A stretch of 64,000 bases of DNA. It comes from Microbacterium sp. CSI-V (lineage in GTDB: Bacteria > Actinomycetota > Actinomycetes > Actinomycetales > Microbacteriaceae). The stretch lies in the NCBI RefSeq assembly GCF_001984105.1, contig NZ_MTQM01000003.1, positions 1-64,000 of the forward strand. The letters are read 5' to 3'. The translations under genes were made by a program, and so were the position numbers. This document shows, piece by piece, positions 41,159-50,205 of this stretch (position 1 is the first letter of the stretch; each line of letters opens with the position of its first letter). Under the pieces are notes generated by a model, which was not told where the DNA came from, made no database searches, and worked only from the letters and a program-made list of their open reading frames with translations.

Positions 41159-41898
41159 AGATCCTGATCGCCGACGACGACCCTCAGATCCTCCGAGCCC
41201 TTCGCATCACCCTGACCGCCAAAGGGTACGAAATCATCACCGCGACCAACGGCGCCGAAGCCATCAGCGCCGCTATCGACCACAAGCCCGACATCTACCT
41301 CCTCGACCTCGGCATGCCCGAACTCGACGGCATCGACGTCATCCACGGCATCCGCGGCTGGTCAGAATCCCCCATCCTCGTCGTCTCCGGCCGCACCGGC
41401 GCCGCCGACAAAGTGGACGCCCTCGACGCGGGCGCCGACGACTACGTCACTAAACCCTTCTCCGTCGAAGAACTCCTCGCCCGCATCCGAGCCCTCACCC
41501 GCCGCCTCTCCCCACACGACAGCAACCCCGCTGTCCACCTCGGCGACATCGTCATCGACCTCGCCGCCCGAAGCGCCACACGGACCCGTGACGGACACGA
41601 CGCGCCGATCCGCCTGACCCCGACCGAATGGCAGGTCATCGAGATCCTCATCCGCAACACCGGCAACCTCGTCACCAGGCAAACCCTGCTCACCAGCATC
41701 TGGGGCACCGAGCACGCCACCGACACCGGCTACCTCCGCCTCTACGTGTCTCAACTGCGCAAGAAGCTCGAGCCCGAACCCTCCCACCCGCGCTACCTCA
41801 TCACCGAAGCAGGCATGGGCTACCGCCTCCACATCGACAGACCCAACACCGCGGCCGCGATAACGGCCGAAGACACCACGCCGCCGCTCAACCCCTGA
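41155..41898 (+). CDS. kdpE: KdpE response regulator, 247 aa
   Basis: OmpR/PhoB type. The receiver has the acidic pair DDD near residues 6-8, phospho-acceptor Asp51 (LLDLGMPELDG), and Lys in YVTKPFSVEELLARI. The winged-helix DNA-binding domain ends with ETLLTSIWGTEH-like TLLTSIWG and YLRLYVSQLRKKLEP. A 15-residue acidic tail follows the domain. It activates kdpFABC under K+ limitation. Confidence 0.95.
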   Translation: MKILIADDDPQILRALRITLTAKGYEIITATNGAEAISAAIDHKPDIYLLDLGMPELDGIDVIHGIRGWSESPILVVSGRTGAADKVDALDAGADDYVTKPFSVEELLARIRALTRRLSPHDSNPAVHLGDIVIDLAARSATRTRDGHDAPIRLTPTEWQVIEILIRNTGNLVTRQTLLTSIWGTEHATDTGYLRLYVSQLRKKLEPEPSHPRYLITEAGMGYRLHIDRPNTAAAITAEDTTPPLNP

Positions 41899-42067
41899 TC
41901 GGAATACCCGACACGTCGCCCCCGGACATCCGCTAGGAGACCAGGTCAGGAGGACGACACCGTGCTCACAGTCCGCGCCACCGCACCCCACACGGGTGAT
42001 GGGGCGTATACGCGCGACCCTCGCCGATGACCCCGGGGAGCTTCTCAAGTCGCTCGGCGCACTCGAG
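41899..42067. other. Spacer between kdpE and nhaA with a possible truncated ORF
   Basis: Contains AGGAGG (41948-41953) followed at 7 bp by a GTG that opens a 22-codon frame (VLTVRATAPHTGDGAYTRD and on) and stops. A strong ribosome binding site before so short a frame suggests a decayed gene start. No terminator is evident between the convergent genes. Confidence 0.35.
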
Positions 42068-43411
42068 TTACGGCCGATCGTAGACGTCAGGGATGCCGTC
42101 GTTGTCGGTGTCTTCCGCGTCGTTCTGGGCGATCTTGCGGTAGCGGCGGTTCCGGCTGGCGAGCAGGGCCGAGGCGATCACGGCCGCGACGACGGAGGCG
42201 AGCAGGATCGCGACCTTGGCGTGGTCGTGGTGCGGGTCGGTCGCGGTGAAGCTGAGTTCGGTGACCAGGAGCGACACCGTGAACCCGATCCCGGCGAGCA
42301 GGCCGACGCCGGTGATGTCGACCCACCTCAGCGAGGGGTCAAGTCGGATGCCGCGGACTCGGGTGGTCAGCCAGGTCGCCAGGACGATGCCGACCGGCTT
42401 CCCGACGACCAGTGCGGCGATGATCCCGATGGTCACCGGGTCGGTGAGCGCGGAGAGGAAGCCCTCCGCCCCGCCGATGGCGACCCCTGCGGAGAAGAAT
42501 GCGAACACCGGTACGGCGAACCCGGCGGAGAGCGGGCGGAAACGGTGCTCGAACTCCTCCGCGAGACCTGGTTCGGTGTCGGGCACCTGGTCGCGGCGGC
42601 GGTGAATGACGGGGATGGTGAAGCCGAGCAGCACGCCGGCGATGGTGGCGTGGATGCCGGAGGCGTGGACGAATGCCCACGCGACCACGCCGATGGGCAG
42701 CAGGATCAGCCATGCGGCGGCGGGCTTGAGGTGGAAGAACTGCCGGTACCGCTGCGCGAGTACGGCGTACACGGCGATCGTGAGCAGGCCCATCAGCAGC
42801 GGCACGATGGCGATCGTCTCGGTGTAGAAGATCGCGATGATGCTGATCGCGATGAGATCGTCGACGACGGCGAGGGTGAGCAGGAAGATCCGCAGCGGGC
42901 CCGGCAAGTGAGAGCCGATGAGCGCGAGAACGGCGACCGCGAACGCGATGTCGGTCGCGGTCGGTATCGCCCATCCGCGCAGGAGACCGGGAGTCTGGGC
43001 GACGATGGCCACGTAGACCAGGGCGGGGATGATCACGCCGCCGGCCGCGGCGACGACCGGGACGATCGCGGTGCTGAAGCGGCGCAGGTCGCCGGCGACG
43101 AACTCGCGTTTGAGCTCGAGGCCGATGAGGAAGAAGAAGATCGCCAGCAGCCCGTCGGCGGCCCACGCGCCCAGACTGAGCTGCAGATGCCACGGCTCGT
43201 AGCCGACCTCGAGGTCGCGGAGGGTGAAGTAGGCCTCTGCCCAGGGCGAGTTGGCCCACAGGATGCCGATCGCGGCCATGAGCACGAGAAGCCCGCCGCC
43301 GACGGTCTCCTTGCGTAGCAGTGTGCCGATGCGCAGCGCTTCGGCGTAGCTGCCGCGGAGAGGGAACTGCGCACTCGCGGGAGTGTTCCGGGCAGGGTCG
43401 GGAGAGGTCAT
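42068..43411 (-). CDS. nhaA: NhaA Na+/H+ antiporter, 447 aa
   Basis: ATG at 43411. About twelve membrane helices with the NhaA core: FFFLIGLELKREFVAGDLR (about 85), the region AIPTATDIAFAVAVLALIG, and the paired aspartates in LTLAVVDDLIAISIIAIFY that carry the ions. GIHATIAGVLLGFTIP and DITGVGLLAGIGFTVSLLV complete the pattern. NhaA exchanges Na+ (or Li+) for H+. Oddity: the tail DAEDTDNDGIPDVYDRP is a thrombospondin-3-type calcium-binding sequence, not normal for NhaA. Confidence 0.94.
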   Translation of the reverse strand: MTSPDPARNTPASAQFPLRGSYAEALRIGTLLRKETVGGGLLVLMAAIGILWANSPWAEAYFTLRDLEVGYEPWHLQLSLGAWAADGLLAIFFFLIGLELKREFVAGDLRRFSTAIVPVVAAAGGVIIPALVYVAIVAQTPGLLRGWAIPTATDIAFAVAVLALIGSHLPGPLRIFLLTLAVVDDLIAISIIAIFYTETIAIVPLLMGLLTIAVYAVLAQRYRQFFHLKPAAAWLILLPIGVVAWAFVHASGIHATIAGVLLGFTIPVIHRRRDQVPDTEPGLAEEFEHRFRPLSAGFAVPVFAFFSAGVAIGGAEGFLSALTDPVTIGIIAALVVGKPVGIVLATWLTTRVRGIRLDPSLRWVDITGVGLLAGIGFTVSLLVTELSFTATDPHHDHAKVAILLASVVAAVIASALLASRNRRYRKIAQNDAEDTDNDGIPDVYDRP

Positions 43412-43648
43412 AGGCGGTTCCGATCGGGTCGACGAAGGACGGTGTCGACCAGGCTTCCCGACGCGCCTCCCCCAGCCTACAAGAGGCCGCATGGAGGTGC
43501 CCTGGCAGGTCTTCAGAACATCCTCGGCGGTCCAAAACCCCGCGGCATGGAGGGGGTTCGGATCAGCCGAACTATGCTTGTCGCCGGAGTGCCGGGAAGC
43601 CTGGTCGGCGGCGACCCTCGGGTCGTCTGATCTGATGAGGAGACCCCG

Positions 43649-45043
43649 GTGGCGCGAGACCGCGGTATGCGATGGTTGCCCGAGACGGTGCTGCGGCCGG
43701 GTCGCTATCTCCGCGACCTGGCGAAGCGGTCGCCGTCGCGGATGGCGGTGCTGATCTTTTTTCTCGCCGCCGTGCTGTTCTCCGGCCTGCTCACGCTGCC
43801 GGTCTCCTCTGCAGATGGGCGCGCCGCGCCGCTGCAGGATGCCGTGTTCACCGCCACCTCCGCCGTCACCGTCACCGGGCTGACCAGTGTCGATACCGCC
43901 ACACAGTGGTCCTTCTTCGGGCAGGTCGTGATCCTGCTCGCGATCCAGGCCGGCGGGCTGGGGATCGTGACGATCGCGCTGCTGCTGATGAGGGCCGTCA
44001 CCCGCCACCTCGGGGTGCGAGGGAAGCTGTTCGCGCAGCAGAGCATCGGCGGCGCCTCCAAGCTCGGCGAGGTCGGGCAACTGCTGCGCATCGTCGTGGT
44101 CACGACCCTGACCATCGAAGCGATCCTGGTCCTCGCGCTAGTCCCCCGGTTCGTGATGATCGAGGAACACTGGTGGGAGGGGCTGTGGAATGCCCTGTTC
44201 TATGGCATCTCGGCGTTCAACAACGCCGGGTTCTCCATCCACGAAGGCGGGCTCGCCCCGTTCGACGGCGACCTGTGGATCCTGGTCCCGATCATGATCG
44301 GAGTGTTCGTCGGCAGCTTCGGATTTCCAGTGTTCCTCACTCTCATCATCCACAAGTGGCACCGGCGCAAGTGGAGCCTGCACACCAAACTCACCCTCAC
44401 CACGACCACCATCCTGCTCGCGGTCGGCGCGCTCGCGTGGGGTCTGCTCGAGTGGGGTAACGACCGCACCATCGGCCACCTGAACCCCGCCGAGAAAGCG
44501 TTCCACGCGCTGTTCGCCTCGGTCATGATGCGCTCTGGCGGGTTCGCGCTCACCGACACGAACGAGTCCACCCCGATCACCTTGCTCGTCTCCGACGCGC
44601 TGATGTTCGTCGGCGGCGGCTCGGCGTCCACCGCCGGCGGCATCAAGGTCGCCACCCTCGCGGTGCTGTTCCTCGGCATCATCGCCGAAGCACGCGGCGA
44701 CCGGCACGTCATCGCGGCAGGACGCCACATCCCCGACGGCTCGCTCCGCCTCGCGATCAGCGTCACCTTCCTCGGCGCCACCCTGGTGCTCGTCGCCACC
44801 GGGCTGGTGATGACCGTCAGCACCGCGCCGCTGGACCGGATCCTGTTCGAGGTGATCTCCGCGTTCGCGACCTGCGGACTCTCGGTCGGCCTGTCCGCCG
44901 AGCTCGAGCCGTTCGGGAAGTACGTGCTCAGCCTGCTCATGCTCGCCGGCCGCATCGGCCCCATCGGCTTGGCCGCCGCCCTGGCGCTACGGCAACGGAA
45001 CCTGCTCTACACCCTCCCCGAGGAACGCCCCATCATCGGCTGA
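43649..45043 (+). CDS. trkH: TrkH/KtrB-type K+ uptake protein, 464 aa
   Basis: Potassium-translocating subunit with four pore repeats: the P-loop segments are TSAVTVTGLTSVDT (about 68), YGISAFNNAGFSIHEGG (about 190), MMRSGGFALTD (about 292) and ATCGLSVGLSAELEPFG (about 410), each with a filter glycine. GSASTAGGIKVATLAVLF is the typical loop. GTG at 43649 after GAGGAGACCCCG. A cytoplasmic TrkA/KtrA partner is not adjacent; the one at 49501 lies beside another TrkH. Confidence 0.92.
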   Translation: MARDRGMRWLPETVLRPGRYLRDLAKRSPSRMAVLIFFLAAVLFSGLLTLPVSSADGRAAPLQDAVFTATSAVTVTGLTSVDTATQWSFFGQVVILLAIQAGGLGIVTIALLLMRAVTRHLGVRGKLFAQQSIGGASKLGEVGQLLRIVVVTTLTIEAILVLALVPRFVMIEEHWWEGLWNALFYGISAFNNAGFSIHEGGLAPFDGDLWILVPIMIGVFVGSFGFPVFLTLIIHKWHRRKWSLHTKLTLTTTTILLAVGALAWGLLEWGNDRTIGHLNPAEKAFHALFASVMMRSGGFALTDTNESTPITLLVSDALMFVGGGSASTAGGIKVATLAVLFLGIIAEARGDRHVIAAGRHIPDGSLRLAISVTFLGATLVLVATGLVMTVSTAPLDRILFEVISAFATCGLSVGLSAELEPFGKYVLSLLMLAGRIGPIGLAAALALRQRNLLYTLPEERPIIG

Positions 45044-45076
45044 ACCCCGGAGGCCTTGTCGCGGGTGAGAGGCTGG

Positions 45077-45595
45077 TCAGTAGTAGTCGGCCATTGTGGC
45101 ACGCGCGATCGAAGTGCCGCGGATATCCGCCCACGTCAGCGCCGCCGCCGAGTAAGCACCGGCCCGGCCACTGATCCGCTCCATGATCCGATCCGCCAGA
45201 ACCGTCGTGTCGTCGCACTCGGTCACATCGAGCAGGGTCACATCGACGTAGCGGGCGGCGCTGCGCTCCAGCATCGCGTGCGCCCGCAGGGCGGCACCGT
45301 CGGCGGCTCCCTGAACGCGGCTCGGGTCCAGGCCCCGAGGGATCTGGTAGGCGATCAGCAGGTGGATCGCTCCGGGATACCGGCGCGCCGCTTCGGCCCA
45401 CCGGGTCACCTGTCGCTTCAGTTCCGCCCGCACCTCTCGTGCAGACCGGGCGCCCGTCAGGTCCACCCCGACGACCAGCCCACGCACGCCGCCGCGTGGC
45501 TCCAGGTCCTCGTCGGAGTCGATCACGCCGCGGTGCGGGGTCAGCTGGCGTAGGGAATCGAGATGGTCGCCCAGGGCGACGACGGTGTGTGTCAC
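45077..45595 (-). CDS. Unknown cargo protein B', paralog of protein B, 172 aa
   Basis: GTG at 45595. C-terminal 90 residues match the protein at 31949: AIHLLIAYQIPRGLDP, YVDVTLLDVTECDDTTVLAD, ALTWADIRGTSIARATMADY. The N-terminal 80 residues also look alpha/beta (GVRGLVVGVDLTGARSAREV). Two copies of the same family in one transposon, one in the A1-A2-B operon and one alone here, suggest they matter to the element or its cargo. No family recognised. Confidence 0.7.
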   Translation of the reverse strand: MTHTVVALGDHLDSLRQLTPHRGVIDSDEDLEPRGGVRGLVVGVDLTGARSAREVRAELKRQVTRWAEAARRYPGAIHLLIAYQIPRGLDPSRVQGAADGAALRAHAMLERSAARYVDVTLLDVTECDDTTVLADRIMERISGRAGAYSAAALTWADIRGTSIARATMADYY

Positions 45596-45822
45596 CGCTT
45601 CTCCGTCTGTTCGGTGTGCCGGAGCGGTCGCGCGACCGCTGCCGACCAGACTTCCCGGCTCACCGTGACCCCGGAGGGGGATCCACGACACCCTACCCGC
45701 AGCGGGCGCGAGAAACACCGCGCCACGGCTGTGCTGTGAGAAGAAGCCTGCGTTGTGCGACCCGGCCCGCCAAGGCCGGGTGCGGCGTTCCGCAACGAAA
45801 CCCCGCAGCTGGACGACATCAC

Positions 45823-45869
45823 TGGACAGATTGGTGAACGCATGATTAGTATGCTGAACGTGAGTTCAG
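45823..45869 (+). promoter_or_regulatory. Promoter and palindromic operator of the first tetR-ABC operon
   Basis: TGGACA (45823-45828), 18-bp spacer, TAGTAT (45847-45852), followed at the expected start of transcription by the perfect palindrome CTGAACGTGAGTTCAG (45854-45869). The layout fits autorepression by the TetR protein encoded next. Confidence 0.65.
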
Positions 45870-45892
45870 TCCGGGATGCTGGCGACCTGACG

Positions 45893-46561
45893 ATGCGTGC
45901 GCGCATCCGGGATGCCGCCATCGAGGTCTTCGCCGAGGCGGGCTTCGATCGGGCCACGGTGCGGCAGATCGCGGCGCACGCGGGCGCGAGCCCCGCCCTG
46001 GTGCTGCACCACTACGGCTCCAAGGCCGGTTTGCGTGAAGAGTGCGATGAGCACGTGGTCTCGACACTGCTCGCGGACCGCACCATCGCGATCGACGACC
46101 CCACCGCGCAAGGGATCGACGCGGTGCTGGCGGGCGTCGGCGTCCACGCGGGCAGGTTGGGCTATTTGGTTCGGCTGCTCGCCGATCCCGGCGACGCCGG
46201 TCGGCGGGTGTTCGACGCGTTCCTGGAGCACACCCGCAAGATGCTCCGTGATGTGGGAGACAAGTGGCAGACGCAGACGATGTCCGACCCCGAGGCCACC
46301 GCGCTGCTGCTGACCGCCTACGGGCTGGCGCCGCTGCTGCTGCAGGGTCAAATCGCTCGGGTGCTGGGCGTCGACCCACTAGGCCCGGAAGGGGCGCGGC
46401 GGCTGGCGCTTCCCGGCCTCGAGCTGTTCACCCACGGGCTGTTCCAGGACGACAGCCTGCTGACGGCGGCGAAGGAAGCACTCGCCCGGCCCGCCGGGCC
46501 CCGCAGCGACAAGGGCGACGGCGACCCGAATCAGGATCCGGATCCCCCGGCGGCGCGGTAG
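45893..46561 (+). CDS. TetR-family repressor, 222 aa
   Basis: The ATG at 45893 gives MRARIRDAAIEVFAEAGFDR and avoids translating the promoter; in-frame ATG codons at 45842 or 45851 are alternatives. The HTH is ATVRQIAAHAGASPALVLHHYGSKAGL (about 20-46), the TetR signature. The ligand-binding half is helical. It presumably controls the ABC exporter genes that follow, with the palindrome at 45854 as operator. Its C-terminal 20 residues are a charged, P/D-rich tail. Confidence 0.85.
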   Translation: MRARIRDAAIEVFAEAGFDRATVRQIAAHAGASPALVLHHYGSKAGLREECDEHVVSTLLADRTIAIDDPTAQGIDAVLAGVGVHAGRLGYLVRLLADPGDAGRRVFDAFLEHTRKMLRDVGDKWQTQTMSDPEATALLLTAYGLAPLLLQGQIARVLGVDPLGPEGARRLALPGLELFTHGLFQDDSLLTAAKEALARPAGPRSDKGDGDPNQDPDPPAAR

Positions 46562-46602
46562 CGTCCTCGATCCTCATCCCTGATTCGAAAGGAACCACCG
46601 CC

Positions 46603-47523
46603 ATGACCGTGGCGATCCACACCCGTGCGCTGCACAAGCGCTACGGCTCGCACACCGCGCTGCACGGACTCGACCTGACCGTCCAGTCCGGCTCGGTGTT
46701 CGGGCTGATCGGCCCGAACGGGGCCGGCAAGACCACCACCCTGCGGACGCTGCTCGACATCATCCGCCCCACCTCAGGCGACATCACGGTGCTGGGCGCA
46801 TCACCCCGAGCCGGCGGCGCCGCCCTTCGCCGCCGCATCGGGTACGTCCCCGGCGAGCTGCGCCTGGAAGGACGCGTCAAAGGACGCGCCCTGCTGCGCC
46901 ACCTCGCCGAGATCAGCGGCCCCGTTGCACCCGGCACCATCGAGCAGCTCGCCGAGCGGCTCGGACTCGACCTGGCCCGGCCCGTGCGGACGCTGTCGAA
47001 GGGCAACAAGCAGAAGCTCGGACTCGTCCAGGCGTTCATGCACCGGCCCGATCTGTTGGTGCTCGACGAGCCGACCAGCGGCCTCGATCCGCTCGTGCAG
47101 CGGGAGTTCCTCGCGATGGTGCGCGAGGCCCGCGACGCGGGGCAGACCGTGCTGCTGAGCTCCCATGTGCTCAGCGAGATCCAGCAGGCAGCCGACGACG
47201 TCGCGGTGCTCGCGCAGGGACGCATCGTCGCGGAGGGCCCGGTCTCATCGCTGCGGATCGCGAGCGTGCGCCGCGTCCGCGCGACCGTCACCGGTGTCGC
47301 GGCCGAGACCGTCGCCGACGCTCTGGCCGCGGCATCCGGTATCGAGGACGTGGACGTCGCCGCGGCAGGCGACCTGGTCCGTGTCTCCGCGACCGCACGC
47401 GGCGACATCGACCCCGTGATCCGGGCCATCGCCGCCGGAACGATCCGCGACCTCACCGTGGAAGAACCCGACCTCGAAGAGTCCGTGCTGGATCTGTACG
47501 CCCGAAACGGAGCAGCATCATGA
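46603..47523 (+). CDS. ABC exporter ATPase subunit, 306 aa
   Basis: ATG at 46603 after GAAAGGAACCACCGCC. Walker A LIGPNGAGKTTTLRTLLD (about 36), signature LSKGNKQKLGLVQAF (near 132, a variant with SKGNK), Walker B LLVLDEPTSGLDPL (about 152) and switch SSHVLSEI. The C-terminal 80 residues form an extra domain typical of drug or tetronasin-type exporters. Overlaps the permease gene (ATGA). Confidence 0.92.
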   Translation: MTVAIHTRALHKRYGSHTALHGLDLTVQSGSVFGLIGPNGAGKTTTLRTLLDIIRPTSGDITVLGASPRAGGAALRRRIGYVPGELRLEGRVKGRALLRHLAEISGPVAPGTIEQLAERLGLDLARPVRTLSKGNKQKLGLVQAFMHRPDLLVLDEPTSGLDPLVQREFLAMVREARDAGQTVLLSSHVLSEIQQAADDVAVLAQGRIVAEGPVSSLRIASVRRVRATVTGVAAETVADALAAASGIEDVDVAAAGDLVRVSATARGDIDPVIRAIAAGTIRDLTVEEPDLEESVLDLYARNGAAS

Positions 47524-48350
47524 CCGCCATCGCACAGCGCACCGCATCCGTTCACCCCACCCCACTCCCGGTGTTCCGCCGCTGGCTCAGCGAAGGGTGG
47601 CGAGGACTCATCGGCTGGTCGGCCGGCCTGGCCGCCGTCGTATTCCTCTATCTACCGCTGTACCCGGCCATGAAGTCGCCCGAGCTCATCGGACTGATGG
47701 ACTCGCTGCCTCCCGAACTCGTTCGCACGATCGGATACGAGAACATCACCACCGGCGCCGGCTACGCGCAGGCGACGTTCTTCGGCCTCACCGGCTTCTT
47801 CCTCATCACCATCGCCTCGATCACCTGGGGCGGCGCGTTCACCGGCGGCGCCGAGGAATCCGGCCGCCTCGAGCTCACCCTCGCCCACGGCGTCGGGCGC
47901 GTGCAATACGCTCTCGAAAGCGCCCTCGCCCTGCTGGCGAAGATGCTCGTACTGGGCGTCGTGGCATGGCTGCTCATCTGGGCGATGAACGGCCCGGGCG
48001 AACTGGAACTCGACGCCGGCAACCTCGTCGCCGTCACCACGGCATGGATAGGGCTCGGCCTCTTCTCGGGAACAGCCGGCTTCGCTGCCGGTGCGCTCAC
48101 CGGCCGACGGTCGTGGGGCGTCGGAGTCGGCGCAGGCGTCGCCGTCGCCGGGTACGTCATGCAAGCTGTCGCGAACAACAGCGAAGACCTCGACTGGCTG
48201 CGCGTCCTCTCGCCCTTCCACTGGGCGTACGGCGAAGCGCCGCTGACCAACGGATTCGACTGGCCCGGCCTCGTCCTGCTGTGGGGCGGCTCCGCGCTGC
48301 TGGTCGCGATCGGAACCGCGGCACTGGCACGGCGCGACATCCTCGGCTAA
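47520..48350 (+). CDS. ABC-2 type permease subunit, 276 aa
   Basis: Six hydrophobic segments: LIGWSAGLAAVVFLYLPL at the start, then a pair near 85-110, one near 145, and three toward the end (AWIGLGLFSGTAGFAAGAL, GVGVGAGVAVAGYVM, LVLLWGGSALLVAIGTAALA). It belongs to the membrane subunits of ABC-2 exporters. With the ATPase it forms a putative antibiotic or lipid exporter; the substrate is not evident. Confidence 0.88.
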   Translation: MTAIAQRTASVHPTPLPVFRRWLSEGWRGLIGWSAGLAAVVFLYLPLYPAMKSPELIGLMDSLPPELVRTIGYENITTGAGYAQATFFGLTGFFLITIASITWGGAFTGGAEESGRLELTLAHGVGRVQYALESALALLAKMLVLGVVAWLLIWAMNGPGELELDAGNLVAVTTAWIGLGLFSGTAGFAAGALTGRRSWGVGVGAGVAVAGYVMQAVANNSEDLDWLRVLSPFHWAYGEAPLTNGFDWPGLVLLWGGSALLVAIGTAALARRDILG

Positions 48351-48432
48351 GGAATGGGGTGAGTCGTCATGTGTGACGGCCCACCCCAGTTCCCACCTCT
48401 TCTCAGCTAGTCTCGCGTCGGTTCAACACGGC

Positions 48433-49472
48433 CTAGCGTGCGCCGTCGAGATGCGACACGATCGTCTGCGTGACCGCAGGCATATCGGGGTACGGGAACA
48501 GGTGCCCCACCCCTTTGAGCCAGAGGGACCGGGCGCCGGGGATCAGCTCGACGAGCTTTCGTGCATGCTCGATCGGGAGGAAGTCGTCAGCGGTGCCGTG
48601 GATGACCAGGGTGGGAACCCGGAGACCACCAAGCAGTTCGTATCGGGAGCGGGTGGCGGCCACCGCGGCCTGGTGCTGGCCGATGGCCCGGAAGTTGATG
48701 CCGCGCCGGTAGCGGAGGTCGTAGAGCACGAGTTCGGCGGTCTCCTCGATGTCGAGGTTCTCGTAGCCGATCCCGATGATGGTCTTCGCCACGACCTCTT
48801 TGACGAGGTTCCTCTCGCCACCGAGCAGGCGGTATCGCAGCAGCGGGATGCCAGCGAGCCCGGCGCGCAGCATGCGGCCGAACCGCGGCCCGGGGAGGCT
48901 CGTGTCGGTGGGGTCGGCGGCCGTCGACATCAGGGTGAGGGACGCCACGCGGCCGGGATGGCCGATCGCGATCTCCTGGGCGACGAATCCGCCGAGGGAG
49001 AGCCCGATGACGTGCGCCCGCTCGACACGCAGCGCGTCGAGCGCCGCGGTCGCATCGGCGGCCATGTCGACCAGCGCGTACGGGTGCGCACGGCGCCACG
49101 CGGGCATCCAGTCCGAGGCGCCGGTGCCGCGCTGGTCGTAGCGGATCACCCGATACCCCGCCTGCCGGAGGCTTCGGATGAAGCCGGGCGGCCGAACAGG
49201 GAGTTCCCGGCCATCGAGATGTTGAGCAGCACCACGCCCTTCTCGGGCGCCTCGGCAGGGATGCTCTCGTACCAGATGCGCACGCCGCTCGAGTCGGCAT
49301 ACCCTGCCTCGCCGGCGACGACATGCGACAGGTCGCTCGCCGACACCCGCTCGATGATCGCGTCCGTCTCGGGCGGGAGCCTCGGCCCACCGCGCAGGAA
49401 CCAGAGCGCCAGGCCGGCAAGACCGGCCAGGGCCACGACTGCTGCCCCGATTGCCGCCGCGCGGATCTTCAC
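48433..49472 (-). pseudogene. Secreted alpha/beta hydrolase, frameshifted
   Basis: The first part (49146-49472) has a signal anchor (AAIGAAVVALAGLAGLALWF) and ends VVLLNISMAGNSLFGRP; the second (48433-49149) resumes with VIRYDQRGTGASDW, the nucleophile motif GLSLGGFVAQE, the acid in HGTADDFLP and histidine in GVGHLFP. Reading one base later near 49186-49192 joins them as PPGFIRSLRQAGYRVIRYDQ, so a single base was lost or miscalled. The downstream part could still be made from a GTG at 49149 that overlaps the early stop (GTGA), but without the export signal. Confidence 0.82.
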
Positions 49473-49500
49473 AGCCCGATCATCTCAAGAGAGGGAGTTG

Positions 49501-50205
49501 TCAGCGCAGTTGGCTGAACGCCTCAGCGGTGCGGGTTCGTCCCGAGACCAGGATGACGTCTTCGGGCCGGAGCACCGTCTCCGCTGTCGCGTGGGTCCAG
49601 GGTTTGCCGAGGGGTTTGACCGCGACGATGGTGACGCCGTGCTTGGCGCGCAGGTCGGTCTGGCCGAGCGGGATGCCGGTGATCGCGCGGTGCGGGGTGG
49701 TGCGCACGAGGGCGAAGTCGTTGTCGACTTCGATGTAGTCCTGCATGCTGCCGCGCACCAGGTGTGCGACCCGGCGCCCCATGTCCTGCTCCGGGTAGAT
49801 CACATGCGGCACACCGAGCTGCTCGAGGATCGCGCCGTGCGCGCCGCTGACCGCCTTGGCCCAGACATCCCGGATCCCGAAGCGCAGCAGCAGCGACGTG
49901 GTGAGGATGCTCGCCTCCAGGTCGCTGCCGATCGCGACGACCACACGGTCGAACTCGGGTACGGCGAGTTGACGGAGCACATCCTCACTGGTGGTGTCGG
50001 CGGCGACCACATGCGTGAGACGGCCGTTGAGGGCCTGCACGACCTCCTCCCGGGTGTCGATGCCGAGCACTTCGGTGTCGTTGGCCATGAGCTCGAGTGC
50101 CAGGGAGCTGCCGAACCGGCCCAGCCCGAGCACGGCGACGGCGTTCGCGGACGCGACGCGGGACGGGTCGGTGCCGCCGAACAGGCGGATCTTCTTGTCA
50201 GCCAA
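49501..50205 (-). CDS. TrkA/KtrA-type K+ uptake regulator, 234 aa
   Basis: RCK_N Rossmann fold with VAVLGLGRFGSSLALELMAN (about 22-41), acidic residues at the end of beta-2 (VLGIDTREEV) and a second half. A TrkA-C domain (about 155-225, with FALVRTTPHRAITGIPLGQ) follows. Such proteins bind nucleotides and c-di-AMP to gate a TrkH/KtrB subunit. ATG at 50205; overlaps the upstream subunit gene by eight bases. Confidence 0.9.
   Translation of the reverse strand: MADKKIRLFGGTDPSRVASANAVAVLGLGRFGSSLALELMANDTEVLGIDTREEVVQALNGRLTHVVAADTTSEDVLRQLAVPEFDRVVVAIGSDLEASILTTSLLLRFGIRDVWAKAVSGAHGAILEQLGVPHVIYPEQDMGRRVAHLVRGSMQDYIEVDNDFALVRTTPHRAITGIPLGQTDLRAKHGVTIVAVKPLGKPWTHATAETVLRPEDVILVSGRTRTAEAFSQLR

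Noticed and set aside
41946-42027. 22-codon frame with AGGAGG near kdpE
   Set aside because: Too short and unlike any known peptide; recorded as a possible decayed start within the spacer entry.
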